Numbered from the stretch's first letter, positions 46,172 through 57,851 are shown. The stretch: DNA of 64,000 bases from Cladorrhinum sp. PSN259 (GCA_033725935.1 MU867131.1:107395-171394); one strand, 5' to 3'. Notes: a model not told the origin generated them from the sequence alone. Program-made: numbers and translations.

Positions 46172-47425
46172 CTCTGCAAGGAAGTAATCCGCACAGGAGT
46201 AGCGGCTTGACCATGGCATGACGACCTGGAAGACCGAAACCACGAGCTCCGATATCTAGGGGAAGGGGATGGGGCCGCACCTGAAGCACAAATTTTGTCG
46301 CTCTTGCCGACGACCGCGTTCTTGCTGACGACCCTCACACTCTCCTCGAGCGGCGGAGGCCCTGATTCGTCGGACGCTGGTGTTGGAGGAGGGGGCGGCA
46401 GTACATCGGCAGCTTTAGTGACCGAGATGGACCCTGATAAGATCATGGGCATGATCTCTTGGATCAATGGTACGAGCGCCGCCATCGCTTTGAGAAACTT
46501 GTGAGCATCTGAAAGTTGCATGTGCTTCTTCGGAGAGGCCACCCTCACTGGCTCCCGACGGGAATATTATGGCTCGCCGGCTTTGTGCTATGACGAAGTA
46601 GGAAGGCAAATGCTGGAACTCTGGGCTTGGCCTGCACGTCGGCACGTGTTAGCACAGAAGCTGCAGGCTTATGAAGATGTCCCAGTCTTAACCTCTTTCA
46701 GGTTGAACGTTATTGTGTGGTGACGTCTGGTGGCGGGAGTCGTGATGTCGGTGTTGACGCAGCGGTGGGGCGGTGAGAGATAGCAGTTGAAGATTGTGAA
46801 GATATCATAAAAGAATGACTCCGTTTCCAAACCTGCTTTTGGGCATGAGCGATGCCCAAAATGAACGTGGGTTTACTGGAGTGGATGATGGCTGTTTCTT
46901 TTCGGGTTGCACGCGGTTTGTTGATTCGTCCTAGATGATCGATCGTAGCTAGGAGGGCCAGGGGCCAGGAACACACCACACACCACCACTGCCGATTGCT
47001 TGGTTCTCGATCTGCAGATTCGTTTGGACGTCGCAACGCGATGAATGAGCTGGCCGGTTGGTGTTCCAAGGCACCTTCCGTGTTTGTCGATCTCGATGTC
47101 CAACTATTGACGCCGATAAATGTCAAGACGGGAGCGAAGCCGGACCTGATACGATGGTTCCAAAACGAGCGACGAAATGCCGGGACCAGATAAGCGAGGC
47201 TCTTATTTCGGTGTTCAAAGCGAGGGTACTGACAAAAATCGTGAGAGCTCAGGCAATGCAACTACTTCCTGCCAGAACGAGACGTTGTTGTGAGAACCTC
47301 AAAGACTGACCTGAGGTGAGCCGAGACGCGCCTGAACCTGCAGAGCAGTGTGGAACCCACTGCGTGGCGCTGGGCAGCTTGATGGGGAAGGCGCTAGGAT
47401 GGGGTACTTTGACTGACACTCAAAA
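46172..47425. other. Intergenic with doubtful short frames
   Basis: A minus-strand frame from the ATG at 46521 to 46147 (124 residues, starting MQLSDAHKFLKAM and with a Pro-rich middle) overlaps the cupin start and could be part of a longer cupin gene or a separate small gene; I cannot support it. A plus-strand frame at 46996-47193 (MNELAGWCSKAPSVF) has some coding look but no start context or splice partner. The region may hold decayed gene pieces. Confidence 0.3.
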
Positions 47426-47736
47426 GTGGCTGCCGTGATAGGTACCTGTGTTGATCCACTATTGTTCCACATGCCCACCGGCGCTGGGGAAAGGCGAGCT
47501 CGGAACCTGGAAGCATCTTCCGCTGCAGTAGCGAGCAGTCTGGACTCCATTCCTGAAAACTCTCCCAATACCTTACTGAAAAGGAAGGTTTTGCAAAAAT
47601 GCAATTCCCTTGTCAACATTTTCGCAGTCCTGCAACGAATGAACATCGCACTGCTCACCATGTCGATCTGAATGTCCCAGTGGCCAATGCCACAGGGTTA
47701 CAGGCGGCACAGGCTACCCCTGTTGACAGCTTTGGT

Positions 47737-47757
47737 GGGGGGGGGGGGGGGGGGGGG
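47737..47757 (+). repeat. G21 homopolymer
   Basis: Twenty-one consecutive G residues directly before the first acidic-repeat copy. True length is uncertain. Confidence 0.9.
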
Positions 47758-47861
47758 CAGGTGTTTTTGAAGCTCCTATGAGCAATGTAACTGGGGGTAA
47801 CGGGGGGGAAAATCACGAACAGGTGGGGGACGAGGCGTTTTATGAAGGTTTATTTGAAGAT

Positions 47862-47871
47862 NNNNNNNNNN
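47862..47871. other. Assembly gap (10 N)
   Basis: Ten ambiguous bases mark an unsequenced join. Its true size is unknown, and it directly precedes a very long C homopolymer, which probably caused the gap. Confidence 0.99.
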
Positions 47872-47879
47872 CGCCCCCG

Positions 47880-47962
<83 letters not shown>
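47880..47962 (+). repeat. C83 homopolymer
   Basis: Eighty-three consecutive C residues, preceded by a short CGCCCCCG. It is complementary to the G21 tract 120 bp upstream. Such length is unusual in a fungal genome and may be partly a sequencing artefact. Confidence 0.9.
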
Positions 47963-48056
47963 AGCTGTTTTAGAAGCTCCTATGAGCTATCTTCCTGGAG
48001 AGATCGTGGGGGAAAATGACGAGCAGGTCGAGGACGAGGCGATGTATGAAGGTTGA

Positions 48057-48453
48057 TGTGCAGATTAATTTTTGAAAGATGAGAGATACTGACCTTCCTG
48101 ATCATACTATTGACTGTGTACCGGGCCAGCCCACCACCTGCCTTTGTTCCTGGTAATCAGGGGAGAAACTGAGTGCATCCAAATTGCTGTTGCACTTTGG
48201 ATTAATTGCTCGACATCCGGCCATCAAGGTCGGTAGGGGGTTTGCCATGCAGCTCTGGAATAAAGGTGGGGTGTGAACCCCGCCTTTTTTTCCAGGCGAG
48301 AGTCCGGGACTTGGGTTCTCCAACTCTATCTACCGGCATCGTTGATCGCCAGTAGATTTATCGTCACGGATTTATTATATATATCATCTTCTATCGCCTC
48401 AGAGCCTCACACTTCGCATTTGCTGTGGCCAAGATCCTGCAAACAGCCGAACA
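48057..48453. other. Intergenic, F-box gene promoter
   Basis: About 400 bp between the acidic-repeat fragment and the F-box gene ATG. An A/T stretch TTTATTATATATATC near 48368-48382 could act as a TATA-like element. No gene is seen. Confidence 0.4.
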
Positions 48454-50426
48454 ATGGCGGATCCACTGGAACTGTCAGAGGGACAGGGGAAAGAAAGAGT
48501 TCCAGGTGGGCAACAAGACCAAAGTTGGCGATATTCATCTGGGCCCGGCACGCACACCAACAGCAACAAATGCGCAGACACCTTGAGTCCGCCGTTAACA
48601 CCGAGAATTTCGACGCCCACTTCTAGATCACCATCACCAACCCCGAAAAGTCATCTGATTTTACTACCCAGCGAACTTGTTCTTCAGATGCTGTCCTACC
48701 TTCCTGCTGTCGACCTCGCATCCGTTTCCGCAACATGCCGCACATTACGGACACACGCGACCACCGACCATCTCTGGCAGGCTCTCATACAAGAGAATGT
48801 TCCAGGACAAAAGGTCACTAAGCCATACCCCTGCCCCGACTTCCGAACATTATACCTGGCCCACGATACAAGATGGTTTCTGCCCAAGTACAAAATCTGG
48901 TTCTCTGACAAGGATTTGACGGGCCGGTTGATCATTGCTCGTTTCGACCAGAGGAGAGGTTGCATTGAAGGATACCAACTTGTTGCCGTCAGCAAGCAAA
49001 GGGAAATGGAGCCATGGGAAGCCGACGACAACATCACCATACACTTTTTTAAGCCTCAAGTTAACCTTCATCTCGACAAGCCCATTCTCGAGCTCCACGC
49101 CGTTCATACGGACGATACAGACCGTCTCCATCGGAATATTCACATGCTGAAGACGATGGGGGCCATTAAGGAGTCCGGTGTTTCTCAGCCTTACTCTCCT
49201 TCCCTTTTTAATCAGCGCCAGGGTCCCGGTCGATATCAGGAGGAGATTCCCATGAACATTGGTTCTCGTGACTCAAGCTTCTGCACTTACATGGCCGCCT
49301 GTCCTCTGTCTCTCGTCGATCTCCAGTCACGAGAGACACCCTCGTTTCCCTACGGTAACATTTGGCCTCCGCCCACTATTCCCTCCCCGCACCGTGTCAA
49401 AGGGGCCGGCCCACGTCGAACCCGCAATGGAGATGATCCATTATTCCGGTTCGATCGCCGGCCATCTCGTCGCAGTGAGATCAGCGAGTTCGCCTTCCGC
49501 ACGCGCAAGTGGTTTGCCCAGAGGATGACGCTCCCGGCACCCTCAATTCACGAAGGCCCAACGACTGGTGAAAGTTCAGAATCTTCTTCGTTTCCTGTGG
49601 GAAATCTCCCCCCATTCGCAGATGTTGCCGGAGTGCCACGGAGCCACAGGCCATTCTTGGTTCCGTTTCATGAGGAGGTCTCCACATATGCGACGTTGGA
49701 CCCGAAATTGTATACCCCGACCAAAGAGAAGCCGTTCCGCGGGATTTGGGTGGGAGATTATAGTGGGCACGGGTGTGAGTTCTTGCTGGTGACGCAACCA
49801 GATGATGAGGAGGGGGCAGAGATGCTGGAGCCATCCAAGCAGAGGGATGGAGAGACGGACGAGGAATATGAGAAGAGAAAATACGAGGATCTGATTTATC
49901 GTGGAAAGTTGGAGGCCATCAAGTTGACTGGAGATCCGAACGTTCCAAGGGGCGAGGTCACTTTTCAAGTGGCGGATCTGGGTCCTGCCGGCTACGTAAA
50001 AACTATCGATGAGGCGCCGTTTAAGGGAGCGAGGGTGGTGAAGAGTATGGGACACATTGCCAATACTGGGTTTCAATATGGTGAGTGCAATTACGTCCTT
50101 GAACTGTTGATACTGCGGCTTTCTGGTTATCCGAGGAGGGACCGTTCTGCTCCTTTAATCTCAGGAAACCTTGTTCATTTTCAAGAAAAGCTCTTGCATG
50201 CTCTGAAGGCGATTGGTCATTTTCGGGATGCCGTTTAGAAGCGCAGATTCACACATTGCTTGACTCGCTGCTTTTTCTTCCTTCGCTGACAATTTTCACA
50301 GACCAGTTTATCGAGTCCCAACTCCTGATCATCTCTCATGACAGGTTTGCCCAGTATTGGGTTGAGTGGGGTCACATCAGCTTTTTCGAGAGAGTCAATA
50401 TTGATCAGTTTTTGGTGCCCAAGTGA
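48454..50426 (+). CDS. F-box protein, FBXO31-like
   Basis: Two exons (48454-50080 and 50302-50426) join across a 221-nt intron (GTGAGT donor, TCACAG acceptor), giving 583 residues. Without splicing, the frame reads into a poor tail; exon 2 instead supplies DQFIESQLLIISHDRF and WVEWGHISFFERVNID, which look conserved. The F-box lies at about 67-115 (LLPSELVLQMLSYLPAVDLASVS), so the protein should recruit substrates to an SCF ubiquitin ligase through Skp1. The C-terminal half, with FRGIWVGDYSGHGCEFLLV, resembles the FBXO31 cyclin-D1-binding domain (formerly DUF3506). A basic, disordered insertion lies between about 300 and 400. Substrates are unknown; nuclear or cytosolic location. Confidence 0.88.
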
Positions 50427-51689
50427 TATAGTGTCACAAGGCAGCTTATTTCAAGTTGATGGATGGTATTTTTGATGATGATTTTTTGGCAAACAGATTG
50501 GTTTCTTGGGTGGCGTGATTTCGTTGGCTCCGTTGGGATACACACAAGGTCTGGTATAGTTTTAAGGATTTCAATGAGCGAGAGGGGAACACAATGCCTT
50601 CAAGTTGAGCGTTAATAGCAATAAGAAAAAGGTGATAATAGTAACATATGTTTGAGATTGTTGGGGTTAATAAAGATGAAGATTCTGTGGCCGCCGTGCG
50701 TTTACGATTTGGAGATAGGGGGAGCAAACTTGGGAACTGAAGAGAGCAGAATGATTTATTCTGCTCATTTTTCCTCTTCTATGCTTTCTGCTTTTTATTT
50801 TTATTTTTTATTATTTTTATGTGTGTGTGTGTGCGTGTGTGTGGGGGAAGAGGCTTTGGGCTTAATTTTGACATTATTGGTAGTAACAGGTTATACTATA
50901 TATCCTGGCGTTAGATAGGGAGAGACTAATGAGTTTGAACTTTAATCTACATTATACGTGATAAGTTCAAACTTGAATTTATGAAATAAAAACTTGATCC
51001 ATCTTTTTCTCTCTCAGCTTCTCTTCAACAAATAGTATGTGTGTCACTGGATTAGGAAAGCTTTCGACTGCCAACTTTCACACAAATTTTCAGTTATTGT
51101 GTGACCGTTTGATTCGGTTACCGGTACTATAAGGTTAGGTATATTGATAACCGTGGCTTGTCTATGTATGTATGCATGTACATAGGGATACGCATTGAAT
51201 TCCTTTTAGCCCCAACCAGGATTCAATTAACGATAAACACCTCTTGAACAAACAAACGTCTGCGTGTCTCAAAAGCTTCTCTACGTCTCAAGCGCTCTCA
51301 AATAGAATTCATACTTTCAGACCGGCGATTAGTCGCTCCAGGACGACCATACAGGCATTCATTCCAGATACAATCGCTCTTCTTAGGGAATTTCTGATCT
51401 TCATTGAATTGAGCACCAGAGTAACTAACCAGGTAGTAGAATTGAGAGGAGATGATAGAAGACAAGATTCAGTGAAAGAAAGAAACCCTAAGAATTCAAG
51501 ATCGTAGTCATGACATGAAATCCATCCATCCAGCAGAAGGAAAAATTAAATGGAAAACCAGAGACAATACAATATAAAAAGTAGAAACCTCCGCCCTTTT
51601 CAAACTGAGTTCATAAGTGTTTGAACTTGGTTTTCTTTCATTACCCAAAAATGGAAAACATACGGAAATCAACCCATGATGATGTCCTT
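50427..51689. other. Intergenic, convergent 3' regions
   Basis: About 1.3 kb of A/T-rich DNA between two converging genes. A GT-rich dinucleotide run occurs at about 50820-50843. No supported gene. Confidence 0.5.
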
Positions 51690-53234
51690 TCACCAATCGT
51701 TCTGCATATACCCACCAAACAACTGTGGCTCAAACGGATGGCGCGCACGTCCTTCACGGGCTTCCCGTTCTCGTTCTTGCAGATGGGAGCCACCACTACC
51801 GCCACTCTGGCTTGATTCCTCCTCCCTTTGCCTTTCAACAGCACGCTCCTTCCCCTTCCCTTTCTCCTTGGTGGTTTTATTCGTTGTCATGGGAGTCTGA
51901 GTCCCGAAAACCATCTCCATATTCTCAACCAAGTTCTCCAAATTACTCATCATCCCCTTCGTGACATGCTTGCTTTTCTGCTTCTTCTTACCAAGTTGAT
52001 CGGACCTTTCCTCCATATCCTGGTAGTGAGCTGGAATGCGAAGTTCTTGGCTCTCACCATCAAGCCAGAATACCTCTCGTAGTTGATTCTTGAGAAAAAT
52101 AATATTATAGATATCTAGAGCTCGAAACTCGGCATGCGTCATGCCGCCGGAGAGGGAGGAGTCTATCCATTCTGAGCCGTTGTTGGAGTTCATGATTGTG
52201 ATTGTTTGGTGTAGGTTATCAAGCCGGGTGGATATGGTCAGAATTGAGGAGGAGGTCTGCTCCTCTGACCCCTGCGAGGTGGTGTCATGTAGGCGCTCTA
52301 TGACTTGTGAGATTGTATCTTTCAAGTTGTAAAGTTCCTTCTTGAGGTTAGGGACTTTCGCCGTCAGCTCCGGGCGAGATTGGGACCGGGATGTGGTAGT
52401 TGGACAATGCCATGTTGGCGAAGGAATGCCGGTGGGAGCCGACCCTAGCAGAAGTCGGCTCGTTGTGTATGGGTCAGAGGGGCCAGGGACGACTGCCGGA
52501 GCGATGGGCAAGTTCATGCCTTGTGTTTGAAACTCGTTGAAGTAACTATATTTGGGTGTGCTGTTAGTCTACACTGCTGGGAGCCCGTCAGTGGCGGAAA
52601 GTCAAGCCAGAACTTACACCTGCCAGATGGGGAGGAACTCTTCCATCTTATCTTCGTGCTCCTCCAGGTCTTGCAGAATCCTCTCAAATTCATGCTTGTA
52701 ACCGAGGCTATGTCTGCCCAAAGAATTGTGTGCCTCTACTTGGAGGCTTAGAACTTTTACCCGCACGCTTGAGAGCCATCCTTCAAGCTGCGGGTCCAGT
52801 GGTATATCGTCGGCGGAGCTGCCCAAGGACATTGCCTTCGCGTAGCCTGACAAAATTGGGGCCAACTCTCGCACCTGTTCCCTGATTCGTTTGCAGACAG
52901 CGAAGGGGCTTCTACCATTTGATGTGTAGACTATATTGGTTTCTTCCAGACAGATGGTATCCTCGAGAATATCGGCGAGTGATTCCAGCGTGGTGAGTAG
53001 AAACTGAGGGTCGATATTTCGGGTATCGTCGTCGTCGAACGCTTCTGCCATTTCGTCCGCGTTGAACTCGTCTGGAAAGGGTGGGTCGGTGAAGGGATTT
53101 TCTGGCTTCATCTCGGGTTCTCTCTCGTCGTGGGGTTTCGGTGTTAAAGGGCGGGAAGATTCCAGCGAAATCACTGACAAGTTGTCGTCAGCAACATCTT
53201 GCCAGTCTTCAGAAATAGTCTGTCGGGATGCCAT
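51690..53234 (-). CDS. Acidic helical protein of unknown function
   Basis: Two exons (53234-52618 and 52545-51690) are joined over a 72-nt intron (GTAAGT donor, ATATAG acceptor), giving 490 residues. The junction restores LPIWQ-V-YFNEFQ. I start at MASRQTISED; the longer frame upstream has no supporting signal. The N-terminal 80 residues are acidic and Pro-rich. Residues about 85-205 form an alpha-helical module (FLLTTLESLADILEDTICLEET, ICKRIREQVRELAPILSGYAKAM-like). The middle is Ser/Pro/Thr-rich, and a second helical part (NLKKELYNLKDTISQVIERL) is followed by a very basic Lys/Arg/Glu tail. I recognise no family. The layout recalls fungal N-terminal regulatory domains of incompatibility-type proteins, but this is only a resemblance. 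Confidence 0.75.
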
Positions 53235-53637
53235 GTTGATGAACTGTGCCGAGTCGTGACGATGCTGTACAAGTAAGTAGTCGGATAACACGATGGTATT
53301 GGGGAGACGGAGCACCGGCAACGAAGTCGGGGAGAACGATGCCGCCTTTTTGTTTTCTTGGCCACTGGAGGGAGCTTGCCGGGTGAATCACAGCCACTGA
53401 TACACGCAGCCTGCCTGTCTGCCCCGCGGTTAGCGGGGCGGATTGACTCGGCGAACCCCACACTGGGCTGCTATGGTGTTCCGTGCAATGATCCACATTT
53501 AGGGCAGAGCCGAGCGCCCGGGACAGGCCAGCCAACCCACATCCACTCGCTAAGCTGATAAGACCTCGCTTCGGGGACCGACGAGTACATACATAAACAC
53601 GCCGCAAGTAAATATTTTATTTATTTACTTTCTCTCT
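53235..53637. other. Intergenic, promoter side
   Basis: About 400 bp between the start of the acidic helical protein gene and the stop of the next minus-strand gene. Short frames only. It contains the likely promoter of the acidic helical protein gene. Confidence 0.5.
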
Positions 53638-54873
53638 CTATTCGATCACTCGGACCTTGAAAACGGGTATCACTTTATCAAAATCATCCAACATCGAGTC
53701 AAAGCTCTCTATGGCTTTGGACCGGCTGCCTCTGTCCCGTCCCTGGAGATGAACTCCTTCCCAGCTCTTTGCTGGTCTCCAAAACTCGATAAATTGCTGA
53801 AGGTCATATTTGAGGTAGCTACCACGCAGACATTTCCCCTGGCTCTTGTAACGCGACTTGCTAACTGCTTTTCGAAGTCGTTTCATCGAGGCTTCATCCT
53901 CCTTATTAACGTAAAAGACCAACACTCCTCCGCCGCCAAGATGGAAATCCCACGGGCCTGATGCATGTGCTTGCTCGGCCCGCACATAGATCATGCGCTC
54001 ATCGATAATGTGCCACGAGCGTTGCCTGACATTCGCGCGTTCAAGTATCTGCCACCGACGGTCAAACTCCCTCCACCTCTCTTCTGACTGAATCCTCACT
54101 CCGGCGCATGCGTGAGGTCGGATGGACACGCCCATGCCGACCCGGAGGCCCGAGTCTACAATCGCCCCCAATTGCCGCAGACTCAGTTTTTCCATGACCT
54201 CGTAATATAGCTCGACAGTGTCTTTGACCTGCTTGCGATGCGCATTGTAACGTGCTCTCCAGCAAGATTGAGCGACTGGAGATGGTCTGAGTAAGAGTTG
54301 CAGTGGGGCGTTTAGTCCAAGAATTTCCGCGATGCATGATTGTGAGATGCGAATCATGCGACGCTCATCTGGCAGCGCAAAAGTCCAGATGATATCCTGG
54401 AGCTCGAGGGCGAGACGAGGGAATTGCGGAAAGGTGTCATTGCGTTGATGTTTCTGATCAGGCCTAGAGGCCCGAAGCGAGGGTCTCGTGTCTTCAAAAT
54501 CCCAATTCATCAGGGCCAAGCAAGAAGAAACTAACTTGCGCGCCCGGCTCTTGGGCTTGAGCTCATTCAAGGCGTAGAATCCCACCGAAATACATCCCTT
54601 AAGCACGCACTCGTAGCGGTCATTATCCTGTGCGGTCTTGCCGAGGCGCTTGGCAGCTTTGTCGAAGATGTTATCAAGCGACTTTTGGCGGGCGCCGAGA
54701 ACGCGTAACCTCGTCTTGTTGGCGACGGTCGACCGGGTGATTTGCTGCGACATGGTCGCCTGCTTGAACTTTTTCTGGTAGGAGCTGTCGATGGCATCCG
54801 TCTCCTGCTGGACGAGCTTGGACTTCTTGATGCAGAACCCGGTGTTAGCCTTGAGCTTGATGAACGCCGTCAT
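53638..54873 (-). CDS. 2EXR-type protein, unknown function
   Basis: A single exon; I start at MTAFIKLKANTGF (411 residues) because the longer upstream frame is hydrophobic, A/T-rich sequence typical of a 5' UTR. The diagnostic stretch is FPQFPRLALELQDIIWTFAL at about residues 166-185, which matches the 2EXR motif (FPRLPxELRxxIW) of a large fungal family also described as F-box-like. Downstream sequence includes an Arg-rich helical block and a beta-like segment (GPWDFHLGGGGVLVFYVN). Family members are abundant and lineage-specific in Pezizomycotina and have no settled biochemical role. A second 2EXR-like gene lies 5 kb away on the same strand. Confidence 0.8.
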   Translation of the reverse strand: MTAFIKLKANTGFCIKKSKLVQQETDAIDSSYQKKFKQATMSQQITRSTVANKTRLRVLGARQKSLDNIFDKAAKRLGKTAQDNDRYECVLKGCISVGFYALNELKPKSRARKLVSSCLALMNWDFEDTRPSLRASRPDQKHQRNDTFPQFPRLALELQDIIWTFALPDERRMIRISQSCIAEILGLNAPLQLLLRPSPVAQSCWRARYNAHRKQVKDTVELYYEVMEKLSLRQLGAIVDSGLRVGMGVSIRPHACAGVRIQSEERWREFDRRWQILERANVRQRSWHIIDERMIYVRAEQAHASGPWDFHLGGGGVLVFYVNKEDEASMKRLRKAVSKSRYKSQGKCLRGSYLKYDLQQFIEFWRPAKSWEGVHLQGRDRGSRSKAIESFDSMLDDFDKVIPVFKVRVIE

Positions 54874-55652
54874 CTTTCGGCAGAAGATAAATAGAAGAGA
54901 CATTTGTGGCCGTGCCGGAAATGTAGATGAGAGAAAGAACACCACAGAGAGGAAGGGGTTTTGTTTATTTTTTTGGGTTTTTAGAAAAAAGAAAGAGAAA
55001 ATAAAAATATGTTTGAAATTGAAAGAAACGATAAAACCTTTGATAGCATTTAACACGTTTTGTGGTTAACAGCGCAGCATTATTTCCATCAAATTCTATC
55101 AACTTAAAGTCAAGACTCAAGCCCACATAAAGCTTAGATAACAAGAGTGACCAGCTTCAATTACGCATGATCATCTCGCCCTTGACTCGAATATGCTCTG
55201 TTGGGCGGGAGAACTAGGTGATGAGTAGCATAGTGTGAAATAAACATATCTAGAACCAGACTTTGAAAAAAAAAAAAAAAAAGGACATCTGTCGCTTTAA
55301 TGATTATCCCTATTTGAAGAGACGTGGCAACTAAAAGAGAAAAAGGAAAATCATACATCCATACATATGCGAGAGAAGTTACTTGTAGAGCCATTGTGAA
55401 CGGGAGAAAACACGAGACCAGAAAACACCTGCATTTCTGTATGTATATCCAGTAATGATATACAGGCATTAATCAACCTCATGAATAAAAAAATGAACCT
55501 CGTACATCCAACCACATATGTGAATAATAATAAAAACAGAATACATGTACAGATTCCCAAACAATTCAAACATACTCAAACAACCCATTCCCCCCTTAAC
55601 AAAGATTTGAAATCCTCCACCCAAATTTCAAACAGACGCATCCGACTCATCC
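54874..55652. other. Intergenic region
   Basis: A/T-rich sequence with an A18 run near 55266-55282 separates the 2EXR-type gene's leader from the 3' end of the coiled-coil gene. No gene is supported. Confidence 0.5.
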
Positions 55653-57851
55653 TCATAACAAAACTCCCACCCCACTATCATACCTCCTCCTCTTGGTCTT
55701 ATTAGCACCTTCAACCTCCTGGACATGATCCCCCTCCTCTACATACATACCTTCCTCCTCGGGAGGCTTCCCAACCTCACCTTCTTCTACACCCCTCTTC
55801 CTCCTATTCCTCCGGCTCCTCCTTGGCAAGTCCTCACTCTCAGACAACCCCTCGCCAATCCGTCCAGCCAACCCGCTCAACGCCTCCATCACCTCCCTAC
55901 TCTTCACTCTCTCCTTTTCAAACCTCCTCAAAATCTCCTCATTCTCGTCCTCCAACTCTTTATTCTCCCTCTCCAGTCCATCATTTTCGACTCTCAGCCT
56001 TTGGACCTCCTGCCTCGCAACCTCCAGCTCCTTCCCGACAGTCTCCAACTCAAATCTCAGCTCAGACATGATCTTTTCCTTCTTTTCTACTTCCTCCCTA
56101 TTGAACCCCTCCAACCTCTCAATCTCCCCCCTCAGCTCCCCGACCCTGACCTCCAGCGCCCTGTTCTCCTCGCTCATAACCTGCAGCCTCGTCTCCAGCT
56201 CCTCCGCCTTCTCCTTCCCTTCCCACCCCTTTTCGTACTCCTCCTCCAGCTCCGCCTCCAAGCTCTTGATCACCCGCTCAGCCTCTCTGATATCCTTCGT
56301 GTGCCCCTCGATCCCGCTCCTGAGCCCCTCGACTCGGTCCTCCATCTCTTGTATTGTACACTCCCGATCTTCCAGTTCTTTTCTCAAGATACCCATCGCG
56401 TCCACTCTTGCGTTCAGCTGAGACCTCAGGGAAGACTGAACGGAGCGCATCTCGTCGATCGTGTCGGTTTTTTCCTTGTTTAGTTGGCCCAGCTGGCGAA
56501 GTCGAGCGATGAGCAGATCCAGCACTGCGGCGCCCGAGTTTGTCAGAGGTAGAGTGATTTCTCCGGGAGTCAGGTACTCCAGTTCTAGACGGGCGGAGCG
56601 GAACGCTGAGCGGATCGAGGAGAGGATTTCCGCCGAGGTAGAGCCGGAAAACCCGAGAGCAGAGATGCTGGATTGGAGTTGGGATAGAGCGGCTGTTTGC
56701 GAGGTCAAGTCTGTGAGGAGCGTTTCGAGGTCTTCTGGTGAGGTCGCGGTAGATGTTAAAGATTGGTCAGGGTTGAATTTTGAGGTGAGACGAGAATAAG
56801 ATTCGAGTGTTGTTGTCAGTTTTTCGATTTCGGCATTGAGGGAGGTTATCAGTTTGTTTTGGAGCTGGTTGGTAGAATTGTCTGTCTCTTCGGGGGAGGT
56901 TTGCACGCTTTGATGATGCATGGTACTGGTTGGTGTGCTGGGTGCGGTGGATTGTTTTTGGCTTGCACGGCTTCTGGATCTGCGAGAGCAGGGAGTCAAG
57001 GCATCTGACTCTGGCGGCGCCGGACTGGTCAAAGGAGGAGAGAGGAATGACGCAGTGCGGTGCGTTGTTCTGGAACGGGTTGGTGTGCTGGACATGAGGT
57101 CGGCTAGGGTTTCTTCACCGAATTGCTCATTGTCCTCCTCCTCAACATCTTCGTAGTCGTCCTCTGGTCCATCATGATGATCGTCTGCATCAACGTCGTA
57201 CTGGCTTTCCAATTCAATGAATGCCGTCGAAAACGGATCTCCCGAAGGCGAACTCCATGATTCCAGCCCTGAATTATCCGGTGTCGGTTCTTGCGGCAGT
57301 TGCTGTCGTTGCTGTCGTCGTTGATTCTGGGATTTGGCAGCGAGTTCCTTTTTCAATTCCGCAACCTGCCGCTCGAGTCCCCAAATCCTGTCCGAGTCAA
57401 TCTCGACCGTTTGATCCTGCAGCCTCTCAATCTCTTCGTCCTTCTCTGCCAGCTCAGCTTTCAGACGCTCAATTTCGGCCTTTGTCTCGTCTGCCCTCCG
57501 TTTCCTCTCTGCGTAAATGTTGTTCATCTCCTCGCTCAACCCATTTCGTCTGATGCGACGCTTGACCCGGCCGTCAAGCACCTGCCGCAGAGGAACAAAG
57601 TGAACCTCCCCACTCAACGGTGTCTCCAGTGAGGATCTTGAAAAGATGGGCGTCAGACCTGTAGACAATAATGCAGGTCCGGGATCCGAGAACCTGACGC
57701 GCTTGCCGGGCGTCCTCCGTCTCCTGGCAGAGGATGGAGGTAACGATGATGTCCGAGCACGATGATGCACAGCGACACCACCACTACTCCGTCGTCGTCT
57801 AGAGCGCCGTAGCGCAACCGAAGTATCATCTAATTCTTCACGCATTGTCAT
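55653..57851 (-). CDS. Long coiled-coil protein of unknown function
   Basis: A single exon of 732 residues, starting at the ATG giving MTMREELDD. Upstream in-frame sequence exists but looks like leader. The N-terminus is very basic (about 10-60, arginine runs and TPGKRVRFSD), followed by SRSSLETPLSGEVHFVPLRQ and RRNGLSEEMNNIY, which look like short conserved motifs. Coiled-coil segments lie at about 110-180 and 340-690. The middle is acidic and Ser/Thr-rich (DDHHDGPEDDYEDVEEEDNEQ). The C-terminus carries a basic cluster (RRSRRNRRKRG) that could be a nuclear localisation signal. The pattern fits a structural or spindle/nuclear-associated protein, but no named family is recognised. Confidence 0.82.
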   Translation of the reverse strand: MTMREELDDTSVALRRSRRRRSSGGVAVHHRARTSSLPPSSARRRRTPGKRVRFSDPGPALLSTGLTPIFSRSSLETPLSGEVHFVPLRQVLDGRVKRRIRRNGLSEEMNNIYAERKRRADETKAEIERLKAELAEKDEEIERLQDQTVEIDSDRIWGLERQVAELKKELAAKSQNQRRQQRQQLPQEPTPDNSGLESWSSPSGDPFSTAFIELESQYDVDADDHHDGPEDDYEDVEEEDNEQFGEETLADLMSSTPTRSRTTHRTASFLSPPLTSPAPPESDALTPCSRRSRSRASQKQSTAPSTPTSTMHHQSVQTSPEETDNSTNQLQNKLITSLNAEIEKLTTTLESYSRLTSKFNPDQSLTSTATSPEDLETLLTDLTSQTAALSQLQSSISALGFSGSTSAEILSSIRSAFRSARLELEYLTPGEITLPLTNSGAAVLDLLIARLRQLGQLNKEKTDTIDEMRSVQSSLRSQLNARVDAMGILRKELEDRECTIQEMEDRVEGLRSGIEGHTKDIREAERVIKSLEAELEEEYEKGWEGKEKAEELETRLQVMSEENRALEVRVGELRGEIERLEGFNREEVEKKEKIMSELRFELETVGKELEVARQEVQRLRVENDGLERENKELEDENEEILRRFEKERVKSREVMEALSGLAGRIGEGLSESEDLPRRSRRNRRKRGVEEGEVGKPPEEEGMYVEEGDHVQEVEGANKTKRRRYDSGVGVLL

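Larger units (their letters stand above)
47426..48056 (+). other. Fragmented acidic-repeat gene across an assembly gap
   Basis: Two copies of an acidic repeat are readable on the plus strand. Copy 1 (about 47761-47850) encodes VFEAPMSNVTGGNGGENHEQV-GDEAFYEG and copy 2 (about 47964-48053) encodes VLEAPMSYLPGEIVGENDEQV-EDEAMYEG, then a stop at 48054-48056. Copy 1 follows a G21 tract and copy 2 follows a C83 tract and a 10-N gap, so the frame across the tracts is unknown. Upstream, the frame at 47426-47671 (helical, SSLDSIPENSPN) and another ending in poly-Gly may be further pieces. I recognise no family. The gene model is broken by the assembly and cannot be completed from this sequence. Confidence 0.4.

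Noticed and set aside
46710..47261. Minus-strand frame of 183 residues
   Set aside because: Composition is erratic (His/Trp/Ser clusters), there is no domain, and a competing plus-strand frame covers the same bases.
55725..56483. Plus-strand frame of 252 residues rich in Leu, Pro and Gln
   Set aside because: It is the mirror of the Glu/Arg/Leu-rich coiled-coil gene on the minus strand; its odd composition is explained by that.
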